A stretch of DNA of 64,000 bases from Kitasatospora arboriphila (GTDB taxonomy: Bacteria; Actinomycetota; Actinomycetes; Mycobacteriales; Mycobacteriaceae): assembly GCF_000717275.1 (NCBI RefSeq), contig NZ_JNYV01000009.1, forward strand, positions 1 to 64,000. The letters run 5' to 3'. Shown here one piece after another: positions 28,400 to 37,871 of this stretch (its first letter is position 1; every line of letters starts with the position of its first letter). Under the pieces are notes generated by a model that searched no databases, was not told the origin of the DNA, and saw only the letters and a list, made by a program, of their open reading frames with translations. Position numbers and translations under genes: made by a program.

Positions 28400-29731
28400 G
28401 TGACGAGTGATCCGACCCCTGCCTCGACGGCACCCGTGCCCGCTGTTCCCACTGCCCCCGATTCAGCAGTCCCACCTGCACCGGCGTCGCCGGGGGCCAG
28501 CCGCGGCGCAGCTGCTCCGGGGATGCCCGTGGTCACCATGATCGGTGGCGGTCAGCTGGCGCGCATGACCCATCAGGCCGCCATCGCACTGGGGCAGCGT
28601 CTGCGTGTCCTGGCGGCGTCCGCCGACGAGCCGGCCGCCCAGGTCAGCCCCGATGTGGTGTTCGGCAGCCACAACAGCATCGACGACCTCCGCGCTGCGG
28701 CGCGTGGCAGCCACGCGCTGACCTTCGACCACGAGCACGTGCCGATCGAGCACCTCGAAGTGCTGGTCGGTGAGGGCGTCAGTGTGCTTCCTCCGCCGAG
28801 CGCGCTGATCTATGCCCAGGACAAGCTCGCCATGCGGCGGCGCCTCGCCGACTTCGGGGCGCCCATTCCCGCGTACGCCGAACTGCCCCAGGACAACACC
28901 CGGGAGGCACTCATCGAGTTCGGTGAGCAACATCACTGGCAGGTGGTCCTCAAGACCATCCGCGGCGGCTATGACGGGCGCGGGGTGTGGCTGGTCGACA
29001 GTCGCGAGGAGGCCCTCGAGGCGCTTGCGTCGGCACCAGCGGGTTCGTCCCTGATGGTCGAGCAGAGGATCGCGCTGCGACGAGAGCTGTCAGCGATGGT
29101 GGGACGCTCGCCGTTCGGCCAGGGCGCTGTCTGGCCGGTGGTGGAAACGGTTCAACGCAAGGGACAGTGTGCAGTGGTGATCGCACCCGCACCGAACCTC
29201 TCGGACGAGACGGCAACCGCGGCGCAGCGGCTCGCGTTGGCGCTCGCCGACGAGCTGGGTGTGGTCGGGGTGATGGCGGTCGAGCTGTTCGAGACCACCG
29301 ATGGCTCGCTGCTGGTGAACGAGCTGGCGATGCGGCCGCACAACAGCGGGCACTGGTCGATGGACGGCAGTGTCACCGGCCAGTTCGAACAGCACCTGCG
29401 TGCTGTCCTCGACTACCCGTTGGGCGACACCGGAACGCGGGCCCCGGTCACCGTGATGGCCAACATCCTCGGTGCGGCGCAGGCTCCGGCCATGTCGATG
29501 GACGAACGGCTGCACCATCTGTTTGCACGCATCCCGCAGGCGAAGGTGCATCTGTACGGCAAGGGGGAACGTCCCGACCGCAAGATCGGGCACGTGAACG
29601 TGCTCGGATCGGCGTCAGGCAACGTGGACGATCCCGAACACGTGGCGCACGTGCGGGAGATCGCGGAGCGGGCGGCACACTGGATGTCGCACGCGGAGTG
29701 GACCGACGGATGGGATGTGCACGGTGAGTGA
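28400..29731 (+). CDS. purK: N5-carboxyaminoimidazole ribonucleotide synthase
   Basis: 443 aa. ATP-grasp enzyme of purine synthesis that carboxylates AIR with bicarbonate. [13 protein letters not shown] starts the N-terminal domain; [13 protein letters not shown] and [17 protein letters not shown] are the ATP-grasp and AIR-site motifs. A Pro/Ala-rich 40-residue extension precedes the fold, with GTG 28400 as start. Overlaps purE by a few codons, as expected for consecutive steps. Confidence 0.94.
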   Translation: MTSDPTPASTAPVPAVPTAPDSAVPPAPASPGASRGAAAPGMPVVTMIGGGQLARMTHQAAIALGQRLRVLAASADEPAAQVSPDVVFGSHNSIDDLRAAARGSHALTFDHEHVPIEHLEVLVGEGVSVLPPPSALIYAQDKLAMRRRLADFGAPIPAYAELPQDNTREALIEFGEQHHWQVVLKTIRGGYDGRGVWLVDSREEALEALASAPAGSSLMVEQRIALRRELSAMVGRSPFGQGAVWPVVETVQRKGQCAVVIAPAPNLSDETATAAQRLALALADELGVVGVMAVELFETTDGSLLVNELAMRPHNSGHWSMDGSVTGQFEQHLRAVLDYPLGDTGTRAPVTVMANILGAAQAPAMSMDERLHHLFARIPQAKVHLYGKGERPDRKIGHVNVLGSASGNVDDPEHVAHVREIAERAAHWMSHAEWTDGWDVHGE

Positions 29732-30266
29732 GAACGGCGATTCGGACGGTTCGGACAGCCGGCCGCAGGGGCCGCGGGTCGGCCTGATCATGGGCAGCGA
29801 CTCGGACTGGCCGACGATGGAGGCCGCGGCGGAGGCCCTCGCGGAGTTCGGGGTCAGATTCGAAGTGGGTGTCGTCTCCGCGCACCGAACTCCTCAGCGC
29901 ATGCTCGACTACGCGAAAGAGGCTGCCGGGCGCGGACTCTCGGTCATCATCGCGGGTGCAGGGGGAGCGGCCCATCTACCGGGCATGGTGGCCTCGGCCA
30001 CGCCACTGCCCGTGATCGGTGTTCCGGTGCCGCTCAAGTACCTCGACGGCATGGATTCGCTTCTGTCGATCGTGCAGATGCCCGCCGGTGTGCCGGTGGC
30101 AACTGTGTCGGTGGGTGGTGCACGTAATGCTGGTCTGCTGGCGGTGCGCATCCTCGCGGCGGCCGACCCGGCACTGCGTGCGCAGATGGAACGGTTCCAA
30201 TCCGACTTGTCAGACATGGTCCTGGCGAAAGATCAGGCCTTGCAGCAAAAACTACTCGGAGGCTAG
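29724..30266 (+). CDS. purE: N5-CAIR mutase
   Basis: 180 aa. Class I Pur[26 protein letters not shown] with the catalytic His, and [15 protein letters not shown]. Moves the carboxylate of N5-CAIR to make CAIR. GTG 29724 overlaps the end of purK by 8 bp; an ATG at 29715 in the same frame is an alternative. Ends four bases before the stop of the convergent hydrolase gene. Confidence 0.94.
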   Translation: MSENGDSDGSDSRPQGPRVGLIMGSDSDWPTMEAAAEALAEFGVRFEVGVVSAHRTPQRMLDYAKEAAGRGLSVIIAGAGGAAHLPGMVASATPLPVIGVPVPLKYLDGMDSLLSIVQMPAGVPVATVSVGGARNAGLLAVRILAAADPALRAQMERFQSDLSDMVLAKDQALQQKLLGG

Positions 30267-31096
30267 CTGTCGGCGTCGACCAGCAGTTTGCGCCGGAAGA
30301 GGTCGAGTACCTCGTCGAGAGCGGCTCTGGTGGGCTGGCCTGGTTCGTCGATGAGGTGCTCGGTGAGCGGCGAGTGCGGTGGCATCGGAGACGGGCCCGC
30401 GGCGTCGTCGTCTATCTCGATGGCCACGAAGGCGTCGCCCAATTCTCTGCGCAGGTAGTCGAACCGGGCAGCGGGGGATAGCTTGTCTTTCCGGAACCGG
30501 ACCCCCATCACTTCCAGACCTGCGGCGCACCGCCCTTTGACAACCGCGAGGTCGTCGGGCGAGATGTCGATGTTCGCCGCGCTGACCGGCCGAAACGGCA
30601 TCGAGGGCTGCGCGAGGACGGGGGCCAGGAGTCGATCGTCCGCGGCCATCGCGAGGGCGAATCCGCCGGTGAAACACATCCCGATGGCGCCGACACCCGG
30701 GCCACCGCACCGCTTGTGCTCGTCGGCGGCCAGTGCCCGCAACCAGGTCACCACAGGTGACGACTTTCCCGTGGCGAGGACGGTGAACTCGCGGCTGATG
30801 CAGGTGGGGACCAGAACCGATGTCAGGACCCCGACGGATTTGAGGTACCCCAGGTTGTCCGGCATGGGGTCGAGGCCGTCGACTCCGAACAGGCTGGGGA
30901 CCACAGCGGTGCACCCGATGTCGGACACCTTACGAGCGAAGTTCAGCACCTTCGGCGTGATTCCGGGCATCTCGGCGATGACAACCACAGCCGGCCCCTC
31001 GCCCCGCCGGTAGATCGTGCGCGTCTTGCCGGAATGGGTGAACTCGGCGCGGTCGAAGTCGGCGAGTTCTGCTTCGGGCGACTGCTTGGGGGTCAT
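30263..31096 (-). CDS. Dienelactone hydrolase family protein
   Basis: 277 aa. Alpha/beta hydrolase with the DLH nucleophile elbow [11 protein letters not shown], Cys141 replacing the usual Ser, preceded by [18 protein letters not shown] enzymes open lactone rings, but members of this branch have unknown substrates. ATG 31096 has GAGGAAG six bases upstream. Its last bases overlap the end of purE on the opposite strand. Confidence 0.82.
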   Translation of the reverse strand: MTPKQSPEAELADFDRAEFTHSGKTRTIYRRGEGPAVVVIAEMPGITPKVLNFARKVSDIGCTAVVPSLFGVDGLDPMPDNLGYLKSVGVLTSVLVPTCISREFTVLATGKSSPVVTWLRALAADEHKRCGGPGVGAIGMCFTGGFALAMAADDRLLAPVLAQPSMPFRPVSAANIDISPDDLAVVKGRCAAGLEVMGVRFRKDKLSPAARFDYLRRELGDAFVAIEIDDDAAGPSPMPPHSPLTEHLIDEPGQPTRAALDEVLDLFRRKLLVDADS

Positions 31097-31175
31097 GGCT
31101 TCCTCACTGGCACGGCGGGTGCGACTCATCGTCAGGCTAGCGTCTGCCGCGGTCGGGCACGGCCCTGTTCTTTTC

Positions 31176-31193
31176 AGTTACCCGCCAGTAACT
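31176..31193. promoter_or_regulatory. Palindromic operator AGTTAC-N6-GTAACT at fadE25 promoter
   Basis: Perfect 6-bp inverted arms around CCGCCA. The right arm lies exactly 17 nt before a TAGGAT -10 box (31211-31216), so it occupies the -35 position, and a bound repressor would block RNA polymerase. The shape is typical of TetR-family fatty-acid regulators; which one is not known. Confidence 0.55.
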
Positions 31194-31210
31194 CTGGGGC
31201 GCGCAAGTAT

Positions 31211-31216
31211 TAGGAT
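31211..31216 (+). promoter_or_regulatory. -10 box TAGGAT of fadE25
   Basis: TAGGAT within TATTAGGAT, 45 nt before the start codon; a GGAG ribosome-binding site lies at 31251, so this gene has a leader. Confidence 0.5.
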
Positions 31217-31261
31217 CGACGGGAAGAACCGAGTTTTCTGGCGGATACGAGGAGTGTTCTG

Positions 31262-32422
31262 ATGGCCGGCAACCCTGATTTTGATCTGTTCAAGCTCGGT
31301 GAAGAGCATGACGAGTTGCGTGCGGCGATCCGCGCTCTGTCGGAGAAGGAGATCGAGCCCCACGCTGCTGATGTCGATGAGAACTCCCGGTTCCCGGAGG
31401 AGGCGTTGGCGGCGTTGACGGCGTCGGGTTTCAACGCGATCCATGTGCCTGAGGAGTACGAGGGTCAGGGTGGTGATTCGGTGGCGGCGTGCATTGTGAT
31501 CGAGGAGGTCGCGCGGGTCGATGCGTCGGCGTCGTTGATCCCGGCGGTCAACAAGTTGGGCACGATGGGTCTGATCTTGAAGGGTTCTGAGGAGCTCAAG
31601 CGGCAGGTGTTGCCGTCGATCGCGTCGGGTGAGGCGATGGCCTCGTATGCGTTGTCGGAGCGGGAGGCGGGGTCGGATGCGGCGGCGATGAAGACCCGGG
31701 CGCGGGAAGAGGGTGACAATTGGGTCCTCAACGGGTCGAAGTGCTGGATCACCAATGGTGGTAAGTCCACGTGGTACACGGTGATGGCGGTGACTGATCC
31801 GGACAAGGGTGCCAACGGTATTTCCTCGTTCATGGTCCACAAGGATGATCCCGGCTTCACCGTGGGTCCGTTGGAGAAAAAGCTCGGTATCAAGGGTTCG
31901 CCGACGGCGGAGTTGTATTTCGAGGACTGCACCATTCCGGGTGATCGGATCATCGGTGCGCCGGGGACGGGTTTCAAGACGGCGTTGGAGACGTTGGATC
32001 ACACGCGTCCGACGATTGGTGCGCAGGCGTTGGGTATTGCGCAGGGCGCTTTGGATCAGACGATCGCGTATGTCAAGGAGCGTAAGCAGTTCGGGAAGTC
32101 GATCAGTTCGTTTCAGGGTGTGGAGTTCATGCTCGCGGATATGGCGATGAAGATCGAGGCTGCTCGGTTGATGGTGTACACCTCGGCTGCTCGTGCTGAG
32201 CGTGGGGAGAAGAACTTGGGGTTCATTTCTGCGGCGTCGAAGTGTTTTGCCTCGGATGTGGCGATGCAGGTGACCACTGATGCGGTGCAGTTGTTCGGTG
32301 GGTACGGATATACCCGGGACTTCCCGGTGGAGCGGATGATGCGTGATGCCAAGATCACCCAGATCTATGAGGGCACCAACCAGATCCAGCGTGTGGTGAT
32401 GTCACGCGCACTACTGCGCTGA
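31262..32422 (+). CDS. fadE25: Acyl-CoA dehydrogenase
   Basis: 386 aa. FAD-dependent enzyme for the first step of beta-oxidation or branched-chain acyl-CoA breakdown. YALSEREAGSDAAAMKTRA and WITNGGKSTWYTV are FAD-site signatures; RDAKITQIYEGTNQIQRVVMSR near the C-terminus contains the catalytic-base region. Its position after purE is conserved with fadE25 of mycobacteria. Codon use differs from its neighbours: many GGT, GAT, TTG and TCG codons in a window otherwise dominated by third-position C. A palindromic operator overlaps its promoter. Confidence 0.92.
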   Translation: MAGNPDFDLFKLGEEHDELRAAIRALSEKEIEPHAADVDENSRFPEEALAALTASGFNAIHVPEEYEGQGGDSVAACIVIEEVARVDASASLIPAVNKLGTMGLILKGSEELKRQVLPSIASGEAMASYALSEREAGSDAAAMKTRAREEGDNWVLNGSKCWITNGGKSTWYTVMAVTDPDKGANGISSFMVHKDDPGFTVGPLEKKLGIKGSPTAELYFEDCTIPGDRIIGAPGTGFKTALETLDHTRPTIGAQALGIAQGALDQTIAYVKERKQFGKSISSFQGVEFMLADMAMKIEAARLMVYTSAARAERGEKNLGFISAASKCFASDVAMQVTTDAVQLFGGYGYTRDFPVERMMRDAKITQIYEGTNQIQRVVMSRALLR

Positions 32423-32474
32423 CCCACGTCAGAAATCCTCCCGCGGTCTGATGCCTGGGCACCCGTCCGGGCGC

Positions 32475-32480
32475 TAGATT
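32475..32480 (+). promoter_or_regulatory. -10 box TAGATT of the NarL-type system (leaderless)
   Basis: TAGATT, then 7 nt, then the kinase ATG at 32488; no ribosome-binding site. Confidence 0.5.
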
Positions 32481-32487
32481 GACGAAC

Positions 32488-33705
32488 ATGGACTTCCAGC
32501 GGATCTTGCAGCGCTGGAACCGCTTCGCCGAACCGCGTCGGCTGCTGCTCGACTCGCTGCTGGCCGCGGCACTGGCGTTGCTCAGCGTCGTTCCCGAACT
32601 GTGGGAACACATGGGGACACCACTCGTGTGGCGTATCGCGGTCGGCACGATTGTCTGTGTCGCCGTCGCGTTCCGCCGGACCCGCCCCGACGTCTCCGGT
32701 CTGGTCATCGCCGCCGCGGCCTTTGCGCATCTGGCGGTCGACGAGAGACTCAGTCCAGCGGTGATGGTGGCTGCGGTGATCGGGATCTATTCGATGGCCG
32801 CATACGGTTCGACACGAGGCACTCAAGCCGCATTGGCCCTCGGCCTCGTCGGCTGCGTGGTGTCGTCGGGACGCCTGTATTCCGCAGCCGACGACACGGC
32901 CGCGTACGAGTTCACGGCGCCCGGGGCGGTGAGCCTGGGTGTCATCGCCGTGGGCATCTGGGCCACCGGAATGTTGCGGCGCACGCGACTTCGGGAAGTG
33001 CAGGGACTACGTGAGCGGGCCCGTCTGCTGGAACTCGAACGGGCACAGGAAGCCGAGATCGCCGCCATCGGGGAGCGCACCCGAATCGCGCGCGAGATGC
33101 ACGACATCATCGCCCACACGCTCACGGTGGTCATCGCTCAGGCGGATGGCGGCCGGTATGCGGCGCAGCAGGATCCAGCGCAGGCCGTCAAGGCGCTGGC
33201 CACCATTGCCGACAACGGGCGTCAGGCCCTTGCCGACATGCGGTCGCTGCTGGGGGTGCTGCGTGACGACGGTCCACGCGAGATACGGGCGGTGCCAGGC
33301 ATCGCCGACATCCCCGAACTCACCGAGTCCGTGCGGGCCGGGGGTTTGCCGGTTCGGCTGGACTCTTTTGGTTCCGCTCGCGACGTGTCGGTGGGATGCG
33401 GACTGACCGCCTATCGAATCGTGCAGGAATCGCTCACCAACATCCTCAAACACGCGGGGCTCGGAGCCTCCGCGGAAGTCGGGCTGCATTGGCAGAGCGA
33501 TGAATTGACGATCATCGTCACCGATGACGGTCGAGGCGTTGCCCCTACCATCGGTGGTGGCGAGCTGCGTCCGGCCGGCGGAAAGGGGTTGCTGGGCATG
33601 CGCGAACGCGCCGAACTCCACGGTGGAACGCTGGAGGCCGGCCCCCGTGACGACGGACCCGGATACCGTATTCGCGCGTCGCTGCCCACCGGGGAGGTTC
33701 GATGA
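32488..33705 (+). CDS. NarL-type sensor histidine kinase
   Basis: 405 aa. About four to five membrane segments in the first 165 residues with short loops, no extracellular domain, then a HisKA_3 dimerisation region (TRIAREMHDIIAHTLTVVIAQADGG) and an HATPase domain (DDGRGVAPT, GGKGLLGMRERAELHGG). Its stop overlaps the regulator ATG. The lack of a sensor domain and the ABC genes downstream suggest it senses the membrane or the transporter itself, as in antibiotic-stress systems. Confidence 0.92.
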   Translation: MDFQRILQRWNRFAEPRRLLLDSLLAAALALLSVVPELWEHMGTPLVWRIAVGTIVCVAVAFRRTRPDVSGLVIAAAAFAHLAVDERLSPAVMVAAVIGIYSMAAYGSTRGTQAALALGLVGCVVSSGRLYSAADDTAAYEFTAPGAVSLGVIAVGIWATGMLRRTRLREVQGLRERARLLELERAQEAEIAAIGERTRIAREMHDIIAHTLTVVIAQADGGRYAAQQDPAQAVKALATIADNGRQALADMRSLLGVLRDDGPREIRAVPGIADIPELTESVRAGGLPVRLDSFGSARDVSVGCGLTAYRIVQESLTNILKHAGLGASAEVGLHWQSDELTIIVTDDGRGVAPTIGGGELRPAGGKGLLGMRERAELHGGTLEAGPRDDGPGYRIRASLPTGEVR

Positions 33706-34433
33706 CCGAGGTGATCCGAGTGGCACTCGTAGACGACCAGGCGCTGGTACGTGCGGGTTTCGGCATGGTCATCGATTCGCAGGCCGACATGACCGTGGTG
33801 CTCGAGGCATCCGACGGTGCCGCAGCCCTGGAGGCTCTGCGCCGAACTCCTGCCGACGTAGTGCTCATGGATGTCCAGATGCCCGGCGTCGACGGCATCG
33901 CGGCCACCAGGCAACTGCTCGCCGAGCAGGAAACGGGTGGGACCGGGCCGGAGAGCGTCCCGAAAGTCCTGGTACTGACGACGTTCGACACCGACGAATA
34001 CCTGCTGGCCGCGATCTCCGCTGGTGCCAGCGGTTTCCTGCTGAAGGACGCGCAACCGGAAGACCTCCTGGCCGCGATCAGAACGGTGCATGCCGGTGAC
34101 GCGGTGATCGCGCCGCGGTCCACCCGACGTCTGCTGACCCACGTGGCTGGCACCGCTGCGATGCCGACGCCCTCCGCACCTGTCGGTCACGCCGTGGTGC
34201 CCGACCTCGTCGATCCGCTGACCCCCCGGGAGACAGAGGTGTTGCGGGCCATCGCTGTCGGGATGACCAATGGCGAGATCGCCGCGGACTTTCATCTGTC
34301 CCTCGCCACGGTCAAGACGCATGTCGGCCGGGTGCTCACCAAGACAGGGTCACGCGACCGTGTGCAGGTGGTGTTGTTCGCCTTCCGTACCGGGATGATC
34401 GGGATCGACGACATCCTGACCCTTCACCGGTAG
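33702..34433 (+). CDS. NarL/FixJ-family response regulator
   Basis: 243 aa. Receiver with DDQ pocket and D57 (VVLMDVQMPGVDG), conserved Lys in FLLKDAQPEDL, and a LuxR-type helix-turn-helix (LTPRETEVLRAIAVGMTNGEIAADFHLS). ATGA overlap with the kinase. Probably activates the ABC pair 168 bp downstream; this is inferred from adjacency. Confidence 0.93.
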   Translation: MTEVIRVALVDDQALVRAGFGMVIDSQADMTVVLEASDGAAALEALRRTPADVVLMDVQMPGVDGIAATRQLLAEQETGGTGPESVPKVLVLTTFDTDEYLLAAISAGASGFLLKDAQPEDLLAAIRTVHAGDAVIAPRSTRRLLTHVAGTAAMPTPSAPVGHAVVPDLVDPLTPRETEVLRAIAVGMTNGEIAADFHLSLATVKTHVGRVLTKTGSRDRVQVVLFAFRTGMIGIDDILTLHR

Positions 34434-34600
34434 CTTCCATTTCCTCGTCCTGGGGGACCACTTGCGGCTACGGGTGGTCATCCCGTGGGCTGACCGGACG
34501 ATCTGCAGATGTCCGCCCGCACGTCGATGTGTCGACCTCCTGATCCGAAATAGGTTTGTGCCACAACGCAAGTCGGCGTGTGACACGAGAGGTGGGGTCA

Positions 34601-35359
34601 ATGTCAGATCCATACGCGGCAAGGACCATTGCATTACAGAAGACATACGGGCACGGCGACGCGGCGGTTCACGCGCTGCGTGATGTGAGCGTGGACATCC
34701 CCGTCGGCAAGTTCACGGCCATCATGGGGCCGTCAGGGTCCGGCAAGTCGACGCTGATGCACTGTCTTGCAGGACTGGATACCGCAACGGCCGGAACGGT
34801 GTTGATCGGGGACACCGATCTGTCGCGATGCAACGATTCTGAGCGGACCCGGTTGCGGCGGCGAGAGCTGGGTTTTGTCTTCCAATCGTTCAATCTGTTG
34901 CCGGTGCTGACCGCACGGGCCAACATCCTGCTCCCGCTCACCCTGGATCGGCGATCTCCCGACGATCTGTGGTTCGACGAACTGGTGGCGGTTCTGGGAA
35001 TCGGGGATCGTCTGGACCACAAGCCGGGGGAATTGTCCGGCGGGCAGCAGCAACGCGTCGCGATCGCCCGGGCATTGCTGGGCAGGCCGCGACTCGTCCT
35101 CGCCGACGAGCCGACCGGCAACCTAGACAGCAGGTCGGGCGCGCAGGTGCTGTCGCTGCTGCAGAGCAGCAGCCGCCGCATCGGCCAGACCATCGTGATG
35201 GTGACCCACGACCCTGTTGCCGCGAGCTATTGCGACCAGGTGCTGGTGATGGCCGACGGACGGATGGTGGACCGAATCCTCGCGCCCACAGCAGATTCCG
35301 TGCTGGCAGCGATGCGTGGTCACGGCTCCGATCAGGTCTCTGCGGGTGACCCACGATGA
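34601..35359 (+). CDS. MacB/LolD-type ABC ATPase
   Basis: 252 aa. Walker [10 protein letters not shown], signature [15 protein letters not shown], Walker [14 protein letters not shown]. Class of ATPases that power MacB/FtsX-type mechanotransmission rather than pore transport. ATG 34601 has GAGGTGG upstream. Overlaps the permease start (35356) by four bases. Confidence 0.93.
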   Translation: MSDPYAARTIALQKTYGHGDAAVHALRDVSVDIPVGKFTAIMGPSGSGKSTLMHCLAGLDTATAGTVLIGDTDLSRCNDSERTRLRRRELGFVFQSFNLLPVLTARANILLPLTLDRRSPDDLWFDELVAVLGIGDRLDHKPGELSGGQQQRVAIARALLGRPRLVLADEPTGNLDSRSGAQVLSLLQSSSRRIGQTIVMVTHDPVAASYCDQVLVMADGRMVDRILAPTADSVLAAMRGHGSDQVSAGDPR

Positions 35360-37809
35360 GGGGGATCGCGCTGGCCCAATTGCGGGCACACAAGGGACGC
35401 TATGTGGCGTCGGTCCTGGCAGTGGCCATTGGTGTGGCATTCGTCGCCGCGACACCCACACTGACCGCGACGTCCACCGAATCGGTGCGCGCGTCGGTGG
35501 CAGCACAGTTCTCGACAACCGACGCGGCGGTATCGGTGCCGTCCGAGTTCGCGGATCAGACGGGAGAGCAACTCGCGAATGTTCCCGGCGTACAAGCGGT
35601 TGCGGTCGACCGTAACCGCTTGGTCACCGTGACCAGTGGCGCGAAAACCTACTCGCAGGTGGAGCTGACCGCGTTGGCACGCGACGAGCAGTTGCGATGG
35701 CAGAAACTGACGGTTGGCGGGTTCCCGCAGGGCGACCGTCAAGCGTTGGCATACGCAGGCTCGAACTTCGCGGTCGGACAACGGCTTTTCGTGCGCCCGG
35801 ACGTCGACACCGCCACCGACCGGACCGCTGTGGAGATCACCGTGGTGGGTCTGGTGGAGCGTGGTGACGCCACGTCAGGCGTACCGCAGTTGTTCGCGCC
35901 CGGCGCCGCCGTGTCTGCGGTGGACTCCGGGCGGAGCGATGATCGAGATGATGTGGTGATCAGGCTCGCGTTCGCGGGGGACACCGACCGGGCGTCGGTC
36001 ATGGCAGCGGTGGCCGACGTGGCCTCGACCGTCCCAGGGGCCGAGGCCATGTCGGGTGAGGCTGCCGCCGACCGGGTGGTCCAGCAGTTCACCGGAGGGT
36101 CGGTGATCCTGGCTTCGGTGCTGCTCGTGTTCGCCGCGATCACCGCCATGGTGTCGTGTCTGGTGATCGCCAACACCTTTGCCGTACTGATCACCTCACG
36201 AACCCGGGAACTGGCGCTGCTGCGGTGCATCGGGGCAGACGCATCCCAGGTGAGGTCCGGTGTTCGGATGGAGGCGTTGGTCCTCGGTGTCGTGGCCTCG
36301 GCGGCAGGTGTGATCCTCGGGATCGGAGGTGTCGCGCTGGCCACCTGGGTGACCCGGATGACCGGTGCCGAGTTGCCGCTGACCCACCTGGCGATCCCGT
36401 TCACCGCCGTGCTCGTGCCCGTCGCACTCGGCGTGGTGATGACACTGCTCGCGGCCACCGTCCCGGCGCGGCTGGCGACAAGGGTCTCGCCGCTGGCGGC
36501 CTTCACCACTGTCGCTTCGTCGGAGCCGCGAGGTCGTAACATCTTCCGGATCACTGCCGCCACGGTTCTGGTCCTCCTCGGTGCCATTGTGATGATCTGG
36601 GGGATCGGACAGAAATCAGTGCCCGCAGCAGCATTGGGCGGAGGTGCGACGTTCCTCGCGATCATGCTGTCCGGTGTGGTTCTCGTGCCGCCGATCGTCC
36701 GGGCAGCGGGATCGGCTGCCGCCCTGTTGTTCCGGCGCACCGCCGCGGGACCGGTCGCCGAACTGACGGGCGCAAACGCCGGGCGGGCTCCACGGCGCAC
36801 GGCCGCAACGGCATCGGCCCTCATCATCGGCATCACCCTGACGACGATGATGGTGGTGGGCGCGCAGGTGGTGCGGTCGAGCGTGAGCACGTTGATCTCC
36901 GACATGCACCCGGTCGATCTGATCGTGTCGTCCGGTTCGCCGCTGCCGGCTCCACTGGTCGAGTCGATCCGGACCACCGAGGGCGTGGCCGCGGCAGTTC
37001 CGTTGACCCGTACGAAGTTCGATGTGAACGGGGTCGCACTGAACATCGCCGCCGTGGACAGCTCGTCCTTACCTGCGGTGATGAGGTCGGGAAGTGCCCC
37101 CACCGCGGATGAGATCGCGCTGGCACCTGAAGATCAAGCGCTCGCGGGCGTGCAGGACGGTGAGCGGGTGACAGTTCTGGCCGGAGGGATCACGAAAACG
37201 ATGACAGTGGTCGAAGGCGAAGCCGGTTCCTTTGCGGATCGCGCATCGGTGGGCGGGGCGCCGGTTCCGACCGGGATGGCCGTGCGTCTGTCCTCCTTCG
37301 GGACGGACAGCATGGACACGGTCAACTCCCTCCGCGATCTCGTGGCCGCATCTGCACCGGACGCAACCTTCTCCGGTGGCGTCGAGACCCAGCAGCAGCT
37401 CGACGACATCCTCACGCTGGTTCTGCGGATCGTCTTGGCGCTGCTCGGCGTTGCGGTCGTCGTCGCACTCATCGGCGTGGGAAACACCATGGCGCTGTCG
37501 GTGATCGACCGCCGACGTGAGAATGCGCTGTTGCGGGTGATCGGCCTGAGCAGCCGGGGGGTGCGTGCGATGCTCCTGGGCGAGGCCACGATCATCGCTG
37601 CGGTGGCTTCGGTCGCGGGAGTGGCTCTCGGTACCACCTACGGGGTGGCCGGCGCGGCCGCGATCGTAGGCGCTGACCGCGTGTCCATACCCGATCTTCC
37701 GTGGGTCGAGATGGTGGTGATCGTGGTGGTCGGTGGACTGGCTGGGCTGCTCAGCGCAGCTTTGCCTGCCAGGCGCGCATTGCGCGCCGATCCCGCAGCC
37801 GCGCTGTAG
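35356..37809 (+). CDS. MacB/FtsX-type ABC permease, duplicated
   Basis: 817 aa. Two repeats of the FtsX layout: a membrane segment (about 18-36), a 200-residue extracytoplasmic domain, then a three-segment bundle (about 250-390), followed by a second large soluble domain (about 500-690) and a last three-segment bundle. VISPLAAF-like (VSPLAAFTTV) and ALRADPAAAL end the two FtsX domains. Partner of the preceding ATPase. Such long permeases handle cell-envelope lipids or peptides in actinobacteria; the substrate is unknown. Confidence 0.92.
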   Translation: MRGIALAQLRAHKGRYVASVLAVAIGVAFVAATPTLTATSTESVRASVAAQFSTTDAAVSVPSEFADQTGEQLANVPGVQAVAVDRNRLVTVTSGAKTYSQVELTALARDEQLRWQKLTVGGFPQGDRQALAYAGSNFAVGQRLFVRPDVDTATDRTAVEITVVGLVERGDATSGVPQLFAPGAAVSAVDSGRSDDRDDVVIRLAFAGDTDRASVMAAVADVASTVPGAEAMSGEAAADRVVQQFTGGSVILASVLLVFAAITAMVSCLVIANTFAVLITSRTRELALLRCIGADASQVRSGVRMEALVLGVVASAAGVILGIGGVALATWVTRMTGAELPLTHLAIPFTAVLVPVALGVVMTLLAATVPARLATRVSPLAAFTTVASSEPRGRNIFRITAATVLVLLGAIVMIWGIGQKSVPAAALGGGATFLAIMLSGVVLVPPIVRAAGSAAALLFRRTAAGPVAELTGANAGRAPRRTAATASALIIGITLTTMMVVGAQVVRSSVSTLISDMHPVDLIVSSGSPLPAPLVESIRTTEGVAAAVPLTRTKFDVNGVALNIAAVDSSSLPAVMRSGSAPTADEIALAPEDQALAGVQDGERVTVLAGGITKTMTVVEGEAGSFADRASVGGAPVPTGMAVRLSSFGTDSMDTVNSLRDLVAASAPDATFSGGVETQQQLDDILTLVLRIVLALLGVAVVVALIGVGNTMALSVIDRRRENALLRVIGLSSRGVRAMLLGEATIIAAVASVAGVALGTTYGVAGAAAIVGADRVSIPDLPWVEMVVIVVVGGLAGLLSAALPARRALRADPAAAL

Positions 37810-37836
37810 GACACGGCCCGGGCAGGCCGGGTGGGC

Positions 37837-37865
37837 TTGACAAGAAATAGAACGCGTGTTCGAAT
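37837..37865 (+). promoter_or_regulatory. Promoter with LexA (SOS) box
   Basis: TTGACA at 37837-37842, a 17-nt spacer and TCGAAT at 37860-37865; the ATG follows 6 nt later (leaderless). The spacer and -10 contain TAGAACGCGTGTTCGA (37848-37863), one mismatch from the mycobacterial SOS consensus TCGAAC-N3-TGTTCGA. LexA bound here would cover the promoter. Confidence 0.8.
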
Positions 37866-37871
37866 CTGGGC

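Noticed and set aside
34452..34486. Hairpin GACCAC...GTGGTC after the NarL-type regulator
   Set aside because: Only six paired bases with a 12-base loop and no T tract; too weak to call a terminator.
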